A stretch of DNA of 64,000 bases from CAZVCG01 sp964626265 (GCA_964626265.1 CAZVCG010000005.1:1-64000); one strand, 5' to 3'. Shown: positions 44,847-54,459, numbered from the stretch's first letter. A program made the numbers and translations. Notes: a model not told the origin generated them from the sequence alone.

Positions 44847-45496
44847 TGATAACCTGCAATAATCAAAAGACTCCGCGTAACGCCTTTAAGCGCGCGTTCA
44901 CGCTTATGGAATCCGCGATAGTGCTTGGGGTCATAGGCATCGTTCTTGCCGGTATTTGGCTGTATTCCGGGACGGTCAGCAACAAAGAGTCGATGCAAGT
45001 GGCGGTCAATCAAGTGTGGCAAATCGCCAACAACGTTCGTGACATGTATGCGGGGCGTTCAGATCTGGCTGTCAACAACAGTGACCAGATGAACAAACAT
45101 GTGTGCGCAGGCTTGTTCCCGCGCAGTATGCTTGTGGGAACCACAAGCAATGGGTGCGCAATCGCGGGTCAACCCAGAAATCCATGGGGCGGCGCTGTTG
45201 CTCTTGCTTTCTCGAAGCCTCCTATTAATGGAATCCAAACTGCTGTTTTCGACATTGACTTCACGTTTACGAAATCCGCTGCGCAGAATCGTCCCAATTG
45301 CGTCGATTTCTTGTCGCATTTTTTGACAAGCGGCGGCGGCGGGACGGCGGTTGACGATCAGCGCGCGGGTGGAGGACCAGTCAATAGCTATCTTCTTTTG
45401 CCTGGGCCTGTTTCAGTATTGGGGAAAAATCCTTCCGAAATAGCAGGCTTGGCACCCAATGGATGCACGGGCGTGCGATTGCGCTTTAAGCTCTGA
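44846..45496 (+). CDS. Type IV pilin-like protein (PilS type)
   Basis: 216 aa. A short charged leader (FKRA) precedes FTLMESAIVLGVIGIVLAGI. A cut between Ala and Phe would leave Glu at position 5, the standard prepilin signature, with Ala replacing the usual Gly at -1. The C-terminal domain has four cysteines and resembles the PilS/TcpA-like major pilin family. It starts at GTG 44843 or ATG 44846 over the stop of the ArsC-like gene. No prepilin peptidase or assembly genes are close by. Confidence 0.75.
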   Translation: MITCNNQKTPRNAFKRAFTLMESAIVLGVIGIVLAGIWLYSGTVSNKESMQVAVNQVWQIANNVRDMYAGRSDLAVNNSDQMNKHVCAGLFPRSMLVGTTSNGCAIAGQPRNPWGGAVALAFSKPPINGIQTAVFDIDFTFTKSAAQNRPNCVDFLSHFLTSGGGGTAVDDQRAGGGPVNSYLLLPGPVSVLGKNPSEIAGLAPNGCTGVRLRFKL

Positions 45497-45507
45497 AAAA
45501 ATAATAG

Positions 45508-46362
45508 CTATGGCAGGACGATATCTTTCGCTCCAGCGCGTTCGTAGTGCCTCATGTAGCGGCCTGTTATTAAATCGGTCTTGACAATGATGCAGACATC
45601 AGTGGTGTTGAATTGCTCGTCAATCACCGCGCCGTCGCCAACGTAGCCGCCGACACGCAAGTAGCCCTTGATAAGAGGAGGAAGGCTGTTGCCGCCGCTG
45701 CGCGGATCCATTTTCATGTCGTTGAATGCCGCGTCGGGATCAAACGCTTCGCGCGGCAGCAAACGCATGTCAACATAACGTTCAGGCAGGGCCGTCGCGC
45801 AAAGCGCAGGCGGCGCGAGATGATGGTAGTAGAGGTAGGACAGCGGCAACGCGTGATCCTGCGGGTTTGTGCCCGGCAGACTGGCGCAACCGAACATCAG
45901 CTTGATATCGTATTGCATGATGTAGCCCGCCAACCCCTTCCACAGGGTTTGCATGACATAGCCGGTGCGGTGCTCAGCGTCTATGCAGGATCGGCCAAGC
46001 TCCAAAATTTCGCCAGGATAATTTATCAGTGGCGTGATGTCGTATTCGCCTGCTGAATAAAAAGCGCCATGTTTCTCGGCTGCGGCGCGGCGGATCAGGC
46101 GGTAGGTGCCGACGACGCGTCCTTCTTTCGAATCCTTGTGGTCGATGACCAGCAAATGATCGCAGTAATCATCGAGAGAATCGAAATCCCGCAGACGCGC
46201 CGTCATGGCTGGCGTAGGTTTTGCCCCCATTTCTTCGTAAAACACGCGATAACGCAGAGCCTGCGCCGCATCGACCTCTGCCGCCGAAGAAGCAAGACGC
46301 ACTTCGAGGTTGTGGGACGATTTTTCGCCGTTGGACGCGGGGGCGTTAATGTCGGGGCTCAT
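45508..46362 (-). CDS. olsB: Ornithine N-acyltransferase (OlsB-like)
   Basis: 284 aa, GNAT-like acyltransferase. OlsB adds a 3-hydroxyacyl chain from acyl-ACP to ornithine, the first step in making phosphorus-free ornithine lipids. Motifs: ALRYRVFYEEMGAK, the LELGRSCIDAEHR block, and FGCASLPGTNP. The partner OlsA is not in the window, as in many Alphaproteobacteria where it is unlinked. The gene converges on the pilin gene with an 11-bp gap. Confidence 0.87.
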   Translation of the reverse strand: MSPDINAPASNGEKSSHNLEVRLASSAAEVDAAQALRYRVFYEEMGAKPTPAMTARLRDFDSLDDYCDHLLVIDHKDSKEGRVVGTYRLIRRAAAEKHGAFYSAGEYDITPLINYPGEILELGRSCIDAEHRTGYVMQTLWKGLAGYIMQYDIKLMFGCASLPGTNPQDHALPLSYLYYHHLAPPALCATALPERYVDMRLLPREAFDPDAAFNDMKMDPRSGGNSLPPLIKGYLRVGGYVGDGAVIDEQFNTTDVCIIVKTDLITGRYMRHYERAGAKDIVLP

Positions 46363-46473
46363 GGGCGTTGACGTAGAGCTTCATTAGGGGCGTTTGAAAG
46401 ATAAAGAAGATTTAGCACAATCCGGATGCTCTTGGCCAGCGGCCAAACGACGCGAATCGAGGAACGGCGCGTG

Positions 46474-46511
46474 AAAAAAACAAGGCGGAAACGCGATGTT
46501 TCCGCCTTGTT
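46474..46511 (-). terminator. Strong terminator after mucR
   Basis: A perfect 14-bp stem: AACAAGGCGGAAAC (46479-46492) with its complement at 46498-46511, loop GCGAT. On the minus strand it is followed by seven T. It ends mucR transcription 22 bp after the stop codon. Confidence 0.92.
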
Positions 46512-46532
46512 AAACGCTTTATGGGTTGTTCG

Positions 46533-46970
46533 TTAAGCGGCTTTTTGCCTTGCTTTGCGCGAGGTGCCGAGCCCGATTTGTTTGGCCAGCTTGCTGCGCT
46601 GCTTCGCGTAGTTAGGCGCGACCATCGGATAATCCGACGGCAAGCCCCAACGCTCGCGGTATTGATCCGGAGTCATGTTGTAGGATGTCTTCAGGTGGCG
46701 CTTGAGCATCTTCAGTTTTTTGCCGTCTTCGAGGCAAATGATGTATTCAGGCATGACGGAGCGGCGTACGGGAACGGCGGGTTCCGTGCGAGCTTCCGTC
46801 GAATTCACGCCCGAACCAATGCGCGACAGGCTTTGATAGACGGTGCCGATGAGCGCCGGAATGTCGGCGACAGCTACCGTATTGTTGCCAACGTGCGCGG
46901 CGACGATTTGAGCCGCGAGAGTCAGCAAACGATCGTTCGTCTCTTTTTCATGAACCGTTTTGTCGGGCAT
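46533..46970 (-). CDS. mucR: MucR/Ros-family zinc-finger regulator
   Basis: 145 aa. An N-terminal oligomerisation region is followed by the MucR zinc-finger core (YIICLEDGKKLKMLKRHLKT) and the conserved YNMTPDQYRERWGLPSDYPMVAP. MucR proteins act as H-NS-like silencers on AT-rich DNA and control exopolysaccharide and motility in Alphaproteobacteria. It is a plausible regulator of the EPS locus at 11-30 kb (inference). AT-rich DNA upstream fits autoregulation. Confidence 0.93.
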   Translation of the reverse strand: MPDKTVHEKETNDRLLTLAAQIVAAHVGNNTVAVADIPALIGTVYQSLSRIGSGVNSTEARTEPAVPVRRSVMPEYIICLEDGKKLKMLKRHLKTSYNMTPDQYRERWGLPSDYPMVAPNYAKQRSKLAKQIGLGTSRKARQKAA

Positions 46971-47034
46971 TGGTTACAACTCCTGCTGTTTCCCCACTAA
47001 AAAAGCGGGAAAGATTGATACTTTCGTTATTTTT

Positions 47035-47064
47035 CTTATGCGACACATATAACAGTAATGTCAA
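47035..47064 (-). promoter_or_regulatory. Candidate mucR promoter
   Basis: On the minus strand TTGACA (47064-47059) and CATAAG (47040-47035) are 18 bp apart. The mRNA would start about 55 bp before the mucR ATG. The surrounding 47040-47160 is very AT-rich and could bind MucR itself. Confidence 0.5.
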
Positions 47065-47160
47065 GCTTATGCCGAACAATGACTAGGTTATAGTAAACAA
47101 CAGGCAAAGTCATTTTATAAGAAATGAATATTTTATCTATATAACCCCAATATTCTAAGG

Positions 47161-47850
47161 TTAAGATATCATTCCATTATGTAAATGGCGAATGTAATCC
47201 ATGCGTTCCGCCAACTCGTAATTATGCGTGGCCATTAAAAGCGCAAGGTTTTGGGAGCGGACGAGCTCTTGCAGTACTAAAAACACATGTTCTGCCGTAT
47301 GCGGATCGAGATTGCCCGTCGGTTCGTCGGCGATGAGTATTTTGGGACGGTTAGCGAGCGCGCGAGCGATGGCGACCCGTTGTTGTTCGCCGCCGGAAAG
47401 TTTAGCAGGGCGGTGATCGGCGCGGTCGTTAAGGCCGACAAGAGCCAAAAGCTCTTCGGCGCGCTGTGCCGCCGCCTTGCGCGTAACGCCAGCGATCATC
47501 TGTGGAAGCACGATATTTTCACGCGCTGAAAACTCGGGCAGCAAATGATGTAACTGGTACACGAAGCCGATGGCTTGCCGACGCAGCGCCGTGCGTTCCG
47601 CATCGTCAAGCGATGAGGCTTCGTTGCCGTCAATGACAACGGTTCCGCTATCCGGCTTTTCGAGAAGCCCGGCAATGTGGAGCAATGTCGATTTGCCGGA
47701 ACCCGATGGCCCGATAAGCGCGACTTTTTCGCCTGCGTTGACGTTGAAAGTACATCCCCGCAGGACTTCTAGGCGGTTTTCGCCTTGTACGAAAACGCGG
47801 CGGATGTCTTGTAACAAAAGGACGGTTTGGTTTGTCTCGGAATTATTCAT
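47161..47850 (-). CDS. lolD: Lipoprotein-releasing ABC ATPase LolD
   Basis: 229 aa from ATG 47850. Walker A GPSGSGKST, Q-loop region (YQLHHLLPEFSARENI), signature LSGGEQQRVAIARAL and Walker B ILIADEPTGNLD. It powers release of outer-membrane lipoproteins from the inner membrane to LolA. The start overlaps the LolC stop by 8 bp, so the two are co-translated. Confidence 0.92.
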   Translation of the reverse strand: MNNSETNQTVLLLQDIRRVFVQGENRLEVLRGCTFNVNAGEKVALIGPSGSGKSTLLHIAGLLEKPDSGTVVIDGNEASSLDDAERTALRRQAIGFVYQLHHLLPEFSARENIVLPQMIAGVTRKAAAQRAEELLALVGLNDRADHRPAKLSGGEQQRVAIARALANRPKILIADEPTGNLDPHTAEHVFLVLQELVRSQNLALLMATHNYELAERMDYIRHLHNGMIS

Positions 47851-49090
47851 ATCGGAGAGCCTCAACCGGATCGAGCCTGGCGGCGCGCCACGAGGGGTAA
47901 AGCGTGGCGAGGAACGATAGCCCCAGGGCCATCAAAACGACCTGAACCACTTCGCGCCAGTCGATGACGGATGGCAAATGGGTCAGGAAGTAGATTTCCG
48001 CAGAAAAAAGTTCCGTGCGCGTCAGGGTTTGCAGGATTTGCCGTACGTTTTCGATGTTGTCGGCGATGACGATGCCAAGGCAAAGGCCGAAGATGGTGCC
48101 CAGAACGCCGATGCTGGCGCCGCTCAGGAAAAATATGCGCATGACCATGCCGCGCGAAGCGCCCATCGTGCGCAGGATCGCGATGTCGCGGCCTTTGTCC
48201 TTTACCAGCATGATGAGGCCCGAAATAATGTTAAAGGCCGCCACCATGATGATCATGCTGAGAATAAGGAACATGACGTTCCGCTCCACCTGCAGAGCCG
48301 TGAAGAAACTGGAGTTGGTCTGCTGCCAGTCGAGCAAGCGGACGTTGTCGTCTTTAAGCGCGTCGTAAATGGCCGTCTTGATCCGGTTGAAGTTGTGCGG
48401 GGTCGTAACGAAGATTTCCAACGAGGAAACCCCGGTTCCTGTTTTGAAAAACAGTTGCGCGGATGGTAGCGGCATGAAGATAAAGCCGTTGTCGTATTCA
48501 TACATGCCCACGTCGAAAATTGCCGCAATGGGATAGGCGCGCAAGCGCGGGGCCGAACCGAACACCGTAGTTTTGCTGGTCGGCGAGATGAGCGTGAGCG
48601 CATCGCCGACATGAAGGCCGAGGCGCGAGGCCATGCGCACACCGATGACGATTCTGTCGTCGCCAAAGTCGTTAAGCGACCCTGCGGTGATGTGCTTGAC
48701 GATGATGTCGCGCTTTTTGAAAGTTTCCGGATCGACGCCGCGGACAAGCGCGCCAGAAGCCCCGCCGTCTTTAGTTATAAGCGTTTGGCCTTCAATGCTG
48801 GGCGAGACTTCGAGCACGCCCGGCACGGCTTTGATTTTCTGGATTAGAGGCTCGTAGTCGAACAGCATGCCGTCCATGGCCAGAACGTTCATGTGCCCGT
48901 TGAGGCCGAGCACGCGGGAAAACAACTCGGCGCGAAAGCCGTTCATCACCGACATGACGACGATCAGCGTCGCCACGCCAAGGCCGATGCCGAGCAGCGA
49001 AAACCAGCTGATGACGGAGATAAAGCCTTCTTGCCGCCGCGCCCGGAGATAGCGCATCGCGACCATGCGTTCAAAGGGGGAAAAGATCAT
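47843..49090 (-). CDS. lolC: Lipoprotein-releasing permease LolC/E
   Basis: 415 aa with the MacB-like layout: one membrane helix near residues 25-50, a periplasmic domain (~55-260), then three helices (MIIMVAAFNIISGLIML onward). A single LolC/E-type protein, probably a homodimer, serves many non-enteric Gram-negatives. It starts 5 bp after proS on the same strand, so proS-lolC-lolD form an operon. Confidence 0.92.
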   Translation of the reverse strand: MIFSPFERMVAMRYLRARRQEGFISVISWFSLLGIGLGVATLIVVMSVMNGFRAELFSRVLGLNGHMNVLAMDGMLFDYEPLIQKIKAVPGVLEVSPSIEGQTLITKDGGASGALVRGVDPETFKKRDIIVKHITAGSLNDFGDDRIVIGVRMASRLGLHVGDALTLISPTSKTTVFGSAPRLRAYPIAAIFDVGMYEYDNGFIFMPLPSAQLFFKTGTGVSSLEIFVTTPHNFNRIKTAIYDALKDDNVRLLDWQQTNSSFFTALQVERNVMFLILSMIIMVAAFNIISGLIMLVKDKGRDIAILRTMGASRGMVMRIFFLSGASIGVLGTIFGLCLGIVIADNIENVRQILQTLTRTELFSAEIYFLTHLPSVIDWREVVQVVLMALGLSFLATLYPSWRAARLDPVEALRYE

Positions 49091-49095
49091 GGCCG

Positions 49096-50373
49096 TTAAC
49101 CAATCAGTTTATTCAGTGCGCTGTCGAGGCTGAGTTCCTGACGTTCGCCGGTTTGACGATTTTTGACCTCGACTACGCCTTTTTCAAGGCCACGCGGGCC
49201 AACGACAAGCTGCCAAGGCATACCGAGTAAATCCATATCGGCGAACTTGACGCCGACGCTGGCGTCGCGATCGTCATACAACGCCGTTACGCCCGCCTTA
49301 TTGAGTTTGGCGTAGGCGTCTTCGCAGATTTTGTCGGTTTCGACATGGCCTTGCTTCAGGTTAACAATGCCGACTTTATAGGGTGCGACGTTTTCCGGCC
49401 AGACAAGGCCGTGGTCGTCGCTCAAAACTTCGGCGATGGTTCCCAGAATACGGCTGGGCCCGATGCCGTAACACCCCATGACGATCTTTTTCAACGTGCC
49501 GTCTTTGTCGGTGTACTGCACGTTAAAGGCCTCGGTGAAACGCGAGCCGAGCTTGAAGATGTTGCCGACCTCAATGGCTTTCAACTCTTCTAACTTGTTC
49601 TCATCGCCAGGTTTATAGTTCGGGATGATTTCTTTCAAAGCCTCCTTGTCGTCGATGATTTCCTTGTTGATAGCGGTGGTGGTGCCGGGAATACGGTATA
49701 CGGTATCTTCACCGTAGGGCGTGACGGTTTGGAATTCGTGCGAGTATTTTGAGAAAATACCCCCTGAGGCAAACGTGATTAGCGTTTTGTCACCGATGCC
49801 GCAACGCGCGTAGACGTTGTTATAAGCGACGATGGTTTTGTCATAAAATGCGTCGAGGTCTGCCTGTTCCATATGGAAGGAATACATGTCTTTCATGCGG
49901 AACTCGCGTCCGCGTAACAGGCCCGATTTGGGGCGAGCTTCATTGCGGAATTTTGTTTGCACTTGATACACGGCGGTAGGCAAATCGCGATAAGACTGGA
50001 TAAACGCACCTACCAAGGGCGTAACTGTTTCCTCGTGCGTGGGGCCGAGACACAGATCGCATTCTTCGTTGCCGGAATGCCCACTGTTGAGTTTGTAGAG
50101 AACGTCGACTTTGTTCCAGCGTTGCGTTTTTTCCCAAATCTCGCGGGGGTGCAGCGAGGGCATCAGAACTTCTTGCGCGCCGAGGGCGTTCATCTCGTCA
50201 CGGACGATGTTTTCGATGTTGTTCAGCACACGCAGGCCCAGCGGCAGGTATTGGTACACGCCCGCCATCAGGCGGCTAACATAACCGGCGCGGGTCAGCA
50301 TCTGGGCGTTGCGGCTGACTTCGGCCTTGTTGGTTTCTTTGCTGGTGCGGGTGACAAGGTGGCTAAGGCGCAT
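49096..50373 (-). CDS. proS: Prolyl-tRNA synthetase (short form)
   Basis: 425 aa, class II. Motif 1 region GVYQYLPLGLRVLNNIENIVRDEM-type sequence, motif 2 FRNEARPKSGLLRGREFRMKDMYSF (read in parts), and motif 3 with GIGPSRI. The ~180-residue editing insertion of E. coli ProRS is missing, which is normal for Alphaproteobacteria. These often rely on separate YbaK/ProX-type editing proteins; none is seen here. Confidence 0.93.
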   Translation of the reverse strand: MRLSHLVTRTSKETNKAEVSRNAQMLTRAGYVSRLMAGVYQYLPLGLRVLNNIENIVRDEMNALGAQEVLMPSLHPREIWEKTQRWNKVDVLYKLNSGHSGNEECDLCLGPTHEETVTPLVGAFIQSYRDLPTAVYQVQTKFRNEARPKSGLLRGREFRMKDMYSFHMEQADLDAFYDKTIVAYNNVYARCGIGDKTLITFASGGIFSKYSHEFQTVTPYGEDTVYRIPGTTTAINKEIIDDKEALKEIIPNYKPGDENKLEELKAIEVGNIFKLGSRFTEAFNVQYTDKDGTLKKIVMGCYGIGPSRILGTIAEVLSDDHGLVWPENVAPYKVGIVNLKQGHVETDKICEDAYAKLNKAGVTALYDDRDASVGVKFADMDLLGMPWQLVVGPRGLEKGVVEVKNRQTGERQELSLDSALNKLIG

Positions 50374-50445
50374 GGGGTCACAAACAGGAAAAATTTAGAC
50401 AAGCCACGACTTTAGAAAAGGGAAAGGGCGTTGTCTATGTGTAAA

Positions 50446-50862
50446 TTAGGGGTTTTTTGGTGTTGACGGCTTCATGCAAAGCACCGCCAAGTTGTCCTGT
50501 TGTTCGTCGGAAAGCGGCTTGCCGTTATAGAGAACCTTGTCGCCGTCGACCGTGAGCGTGCCCAATTGTATATCCGTCCGGCCCATGGTGTTAAAGGGGA
50601 AAGTCGCCGCCGGAAGGTTAAGAAACGACAGCAAATCTGCCGTAAGCGGTATGGTTATGGGTTGCTGTATCAGGAAATCGTTGCTGCCAGGCAAATCGGC
50701 GGGGATCACGGGCTTGCCGTGAACGTCAACGCCCGGGCGGTACTCGACATCGGCATCGGGCACGTGTTTGACGAGGGCTTGGCAGAAGGCGGGGTCAAGG
50801 GTGGGAGAGGCGAGGGCGGGGGGCGGTGTTAGAAATAAAGTGATGAGCCCTAACAATCTCAT
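50446..50862 (-). CDS. Small secreted protein of unknown function
   Basis: 138 aa from ATG 50862. Signal peptide ends near PALAS (residue 18). The mature part contains two Cys (DPAFCQALV, AVLCMKPS) and a regular middle (GSNDFLIQQPITIPL). The longer frame up to 50985 is translated REP-like repeat DNA and is rejected. It lies between valS and proS on the same strand. I do not recognise the family. Confidence 0.65.
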   Translation of the reverse strand: MRLLGLITLFLTPPPALASPTLDPAFCQALVKHVPDADVEYRPGVDVHGKPVIPADLPGSNDFLIQQPITIPLTADLLSFLNLPAATFPFNTMGRTDIQLGTLTVDGDKVLYNGKPLSDEQQDNLAVLCMKPSTPKNP

Positions 50863-50866
50863 TACG

Positions 50867-50975
50867 TCATTCCCGCGAACGCGGGAATCCAGCGCTGCGC
50901 GTCGGCGCGGCATATGACTCATATGGCTCGCATACGCTCGCCGCTGGATCCCCGTTTTCACGGGGATGACACATA
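50867..50975. repeat. Paired REP-like palindromes in opposite orientation
   Basis: GTCATTCCCGCG-AAC-GCGGGAAT-CCAGCG at the left is mirrored by CGCTGGATCCCCGT-TTT-CACGGGGATGAC at the right, with a ~45-bp middle. This BIME-like pair shares its core with 3281-3366. It separates valS from the small secreted gene and can fold into a long cruciform or RNA hairpin. Confidence 0.75.
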
Positions 50976-50981
50976 AGGACG

Positions 50982-53624
50982 TCATTTCGCCAAACTCTTC
51001 CGCGCAGCTTCGAGTTTTTTCACCATGCCTTCGGCTTCGGCTTTGCGGTCGCGGTGTTCCGTGACGACATCTTCCGGCGCGCCGTCGACAAAGCCCTTGT
51101 TGGCAAGCTTGGCTTCAAGCTTCTTGATCTCGGCCAGCCATTTTTCACTTTCCTTAGCGAGGCGTGCGCGTTCCTTGTCGAGATCGATAATATCGGCCAG
51201 CGGCAGCACGACGGTCGCTTCGTCGAGAACGGCTTGTGCCGAACCGGGGAGGATTTCTTTGGTTTGCGTTACGCTGGAAAGACGCGCGAGACGTTCGATG
51301 ATCGGTTTGTACATTGCCAGGCGCGACATGCTGGCATCGTTCGCGTCTTTCATTTGCAACGGGATCTTCGCGCCCGCAGGGACGTTCAATTCGGCGCGGA
51401 TTGTGCGGACAATCGAAATCAGGTGGATCACCCAGTTGATCTCGCTTTGCGCTTTTTCATGCGTAAGCGTATCCGGCAATTGCGGCCAGCTTTCCGTCAT
51501 CAACAGCTTGCCGTGCGGCACGAACTGGCTCCACAATTCTTCGGTGATGTAGGGCATGAAGGGATGCAAAAGCTTGAGCATCTGCGCCATGACCCATGCC
51601 GTCGTTGCGCGGGTTTCGGTTTTCGCGGCTTCATCATTTCCGGCGAGAATAGGTTTTGTGAATTCCAGATACCAGTCGCAGAACGTGTTCCAGACGAAGT
51701 CATAGATCGCCGATGACGACAAATCGAAACGGTATTGATCGAGCAGCGACGTGATTTTATCGGCCACGTGCTTGGTTTCGCTGACGATCCAGCGGTTCAC
51801 GGTGTGCTTGACCTGCGCCGGATCGAACGACGACATCCACGCGCATTCGTTCATTTGGCAGAAACGCGCGGCGTTCCAAAGCTTGGTGGCGAAGTTGCGG
51901 TTGCCTTCGATGCGCGCGGGGGCGAGGCGGATGTCGCGTCCCGGCGTCGACATGTTGGCGAGCGTAAAGCGCAACGCGTCGCAGCCGTATTTCTCGATCA
52001 TGTCCAAGGGGTCGATCACGTTGCCCTTGGTCTTCGACATCTTCTGGCCCTTTTCATCGCGCACGAGGGCGTGGATGTACACGTCGCGGAACGGCACATC
52101 CTTCATGAAATGCAGGCCCATCATCATCATGCGGGCGACCCAGAAAAAGATGATGTCGAAGCCTGTGACGAGAACGTCGGTCGGGTAATATCGGTTCAGC
52201 TCCGGCGTTTGCTCAGGCCAGCCAAGCGTGGAGAAGGGCCACAGCGCGGATGAAAACCAAGTGTCGAGCACGTCCTCGTCGCGTTTTAGCTCGACGTTCT
52301 TACCGTAATGCTTGTCGGCGTTGGCTTGCGCTTCGGCTTCGGTCTCGGCGACGAAGTATTTGCCGTCGGGGCCGTACCACGCGGGGATCTGGTGGCCCCA
52401 CCAAAGCTGGCGCGAAATGCACCACGGCTCGATGTTGCGCATCCAGGCAAAATAGGTGTTCTCCCATTGCTGGGGCACAAACCTCGTGCGGCCTTCTTCC
52501 ACGGCCTTGATGGCGGGCTTCGCCAGCGTCACGGCGTCGCAATACCATTGCTCGGACAGCCATGGCTCGATCGGCACGGCGGAGCGGTCGCCGTGCGGGA
52601 CGGTGTGGACATGTTTTTCGATCTTGTCGACGAGGCCGAGGGCTTCCATGTCGGCCACGATTTGCTTGCGCGCGGCGAAGCGTTCCATGCCTCGGTATTT
52701 CTCCGGCGCGTTTTCGTTCAGGTGTGCATGCTGGTCAAAGATGTTGATCATCTCCAGCTTGTGGCGCTTGCCGACTTCGAAGTCGTTGAAGTCGTGCGCG
52801 GGCGTGACCTTCACCGCGCCCGTGCCTTTTTCTGGGTCAGCGTATTCATCGGGTATGATCGGAATGAGGCGGCCAACGAGCGGAAGGTTAACTTTCTTGC
52901 CGATCAGGTGTTTCAATTTTTCGTTTTCAGGATGCACGGCGACGGCCGTATCGCCCAGCATCGTTTCAGGGCGCGTGGTGGCGACGATGATGTACTCGTC
53001 CGTGCCTTCAATTGGGTATTTGAAATGCCACAGGTTGCCCTTGATCTCGTGCATTTCGACTTCGAGGTCGGAAATGGCCGTCAGCATCTTGGGATCCCAG
53101 TTCACAAGGCGCTTGTCTTTGTAGATTAATTTTTCGCGGTAAAGCTGCACGAACACTTTCGTCACGGCTTTGTTGAGGCCTTCGTCCATCGTAAAGCGTT
53201 CGCGCGACCAGTCAGGCGATGCGCCAAGACGGCGGAGCTGTTTTGTGATCGTGCCGCCGGACTCTTCTTTCCATTCCCACACTTTTTTCAGGAACGCTTC
53301 GCGGCCCATGTCGCGGCGGTTCATTTGTCTTTCCGCCAATTGCCGTTCCACTACCATTTGCGTGGCGATGCCTGCGTGATCCGTGCCCGGCTGCCAGAGG
53401 GTGTCGTTTCCCTTCATGCGATGGTAACGGATCAGGACATCCTGAAGCGTGAATGTTAGCCCGTGGCCCATATGCAGGCTTCCCGTGACGTTGGGCGGGG
53501 GAATCATGATGCAATAGGGTTTAGCGCTGGATTTCGGATCGCATGCAAAAGCCCCGGATTGCTCCCATAGGGGATATAAGCGGCTCTCGGTAGCGGCCGG
53601 ATTATAGTTTTTATCGATAGGCAT
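50982..53624 (-). CDS. valS: Valyl-tRNA synthetase
   Basis: 880 aa, class I. HIGH-type motif PPPNVTGSLHMGHGL near residue 43, the CP1 editing domain, and KMSKTKGNVID near 530. The C-terminal ~70 residues form the tRNA-binding coiled coil (LDKERARLAKESEKWLAEIK). Full length. It stands alone on the minus strand, and the CoA-binding gene diverges from it. Confidence 0.95.
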   Translation of the reverse strand: MPIDKNYNPAATESRLYPLWEQSGAFACDPKSSAKPYCIMIPPPNVTGSLHMGHGLTFTLQDVLIRYHRMKGNDTLWQPGTDHAGIATQMVVERQLAERQMNRRDMGREAFLKKVWEWKEESGGTITKQLRRLGASPDWSRERFTMDEGLNKAVTKVFVQLYREKLIYKDKRLVNWDPKMLTAISDLEVEMHEIKGNLWHFKYPIEGTDEYIIVATTRPETMLGDTAVAVHPENEKLKHLIGKKVNLPLVGRLIPIIPDEYADPEKGTGAVKVTPAHDFNDFEVGKRHKLEMINIFDQHAHLNENAPEKYRGMERFAARKQIVADMEALGLVDKIEKHVHTVPHGDRSAVPIEPWLSEQWYCDAVTLAKPAIKAVEEGRTRFVPQQWENTYFAWMRNIEPWCISRQLWWGHQIPAWYGPDGKYFVAETEAEAQANADKHYGKNVELKRDEDVLDTWFSSALWPFSTLGWPEQTPELNRYYPTDVLVTGFDIIFFWVARMMMMGLHFMKDVPFRDVYIHALVRDEKGQKMSKTKGNVIDPLDMIEKYGCDALRFTLANMSTPGRDIRLAPARIEGNRNFATKLWNAARFCQMNECAWMSSFDPAQVKHTVNRWIVSETKHVADKITSLLDQYRFDLSSSAIYDFVWNTFCDWYLEFTKPILAGNDEAAKTETRATTAWVMAQMLKLLHPFMPYITEELWSQFVPHGKLLMTESWPQLPDTLTHEKAQSEINWVIHLISIVRTIRAELNVPAGAKIPLQMKDANDASMSRLAMYKPIIERLARLSSVTQTKEILPGSAQAVLDEATVVLPLADIIDLDKERARLAKESEKWLAEIKKLEAKLANKGFVDGAPEDVVTEHRDRKAEAEGMVKKLEAARKSLAK

Positions 53625-53714
53625 GGGGGTTAGACCTTAAAAAAGCTGTCGGTATACGTAATCTTAACGATAAAACCGGAAAATGCGCACAGCTGTCAAG
53701 GTTGAGAGGGGACA

Positions 53715-54125
53715 TTGCCCTACAGGGAGCCAACAAAAGCGGAAACGCAGGCTATTTTGGAAAAGGTCGGGTCGATCGCCATTATCGGGGCGAGCGACGA
53801 CCCTTTTAAGCCCAGTCATGCCGTCATGCGCTTTTTGATCGAGGAAGGGTTTACCGTTTACCCTGTCAACCCTCGTTTGGCCGGAAAGAAACTGATGGGC
53901 GAGAAGGTTTACGCCTCTTTGGCCGAAATCAAGGATCCCATCGACATGGTCGATATCTTCCGCAATTCCGAGGAAGCGGGGACTTTCGTCGACGAAGCCA
54001 TAAAAATAGGCGCCAAGGTCGTGTGGATGCAGCTTGGCGTGGTTAACGGTCTTGCGGCCGAACGCGCGCTGGCCGCAGGGCTCACGGTCGTGATGAACCG
54101 CTGTCCGAAGATTGAGCTGGCTTGA
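53715..54125 (+). CDS. CoA-binding domain protein (YccU-like)
   Basis: 136 aa, a single Rossmann CoA-binding domain as in succinyl-CoA synthetase alpha. IAIIGASDDPFKPSHAVMRFL is the nucleotide-binding start; VNPRLAGKKLMGEKVYASL and VWMQLGVVN follow, with a final MNRCPKIE. Family members bind CoA, and their roles are unclear. Translation starts at TTG 53715 behind GAGGGGA. No operon partners. Confidence 0.82.
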   Translation: MPYREPTKAETQAILEKVGSIAIIGASDDPFKPSHAVMRFLIEEGFTVYPVNPRLAGKKLMGEKVYASLAEIKDPIDMVDIFRNSEEAGTFVDEAIKIGAKVVWMQLGVVNGLAAERALAAGLTVVMNRCPKIELA

Positions 54126-54160
54126 TTTGGGTAACGCGGAAACGTTAAGCGCGTTTTATG

Positions 54161-54358
54161 TTACCGGTCGTGCCGCCTAAACATATGAGCAATAGTGCCG
54201 AGAGGTACGATCGGCTCATCGCGGAATACGGGTTCGCCCTCACTATTCACTCCATACCAATAAGCCGTTCCACGAAGGGTTGGGATTGGCGTACCTTTGA
54301 CCAAAGGGCGGGTAGTTGAGACATTGCCACCATTCACTGATATATTCTTCTTCTCCAT
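54161..54358 (-). CDS. Small hypothetical protein
   Basis: 65 aa from ATG 54358, which follows GGAGA. It has a Ser/Thr/Asn-rich start and a middle with GTAYWYGVNSEGEPVF that could be a small beta-sheet. No signal, membrane helix or known family. An upstream extension to 54442 is AT-rich and has no ribosome site. It lies between the CoA-binding and RND genes. Confidence 0.5.
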   Translation of the reverse strand: MEKKNISVNGGNVSTTRPLVKGTPIPTLRGTAYWYGVNSEGEPVFRDEPIVPLGTIAHMFRRHDR

Positions 54359-54459
54359 AATGTTCTCCGTACGTGCTGCGAAAAAGTATTTCTGACTATT
54401 ACGAAACGATAAATATATTTTTAGGTCAATAGATTCTATCAAACTAGAGGGGCATGAAA

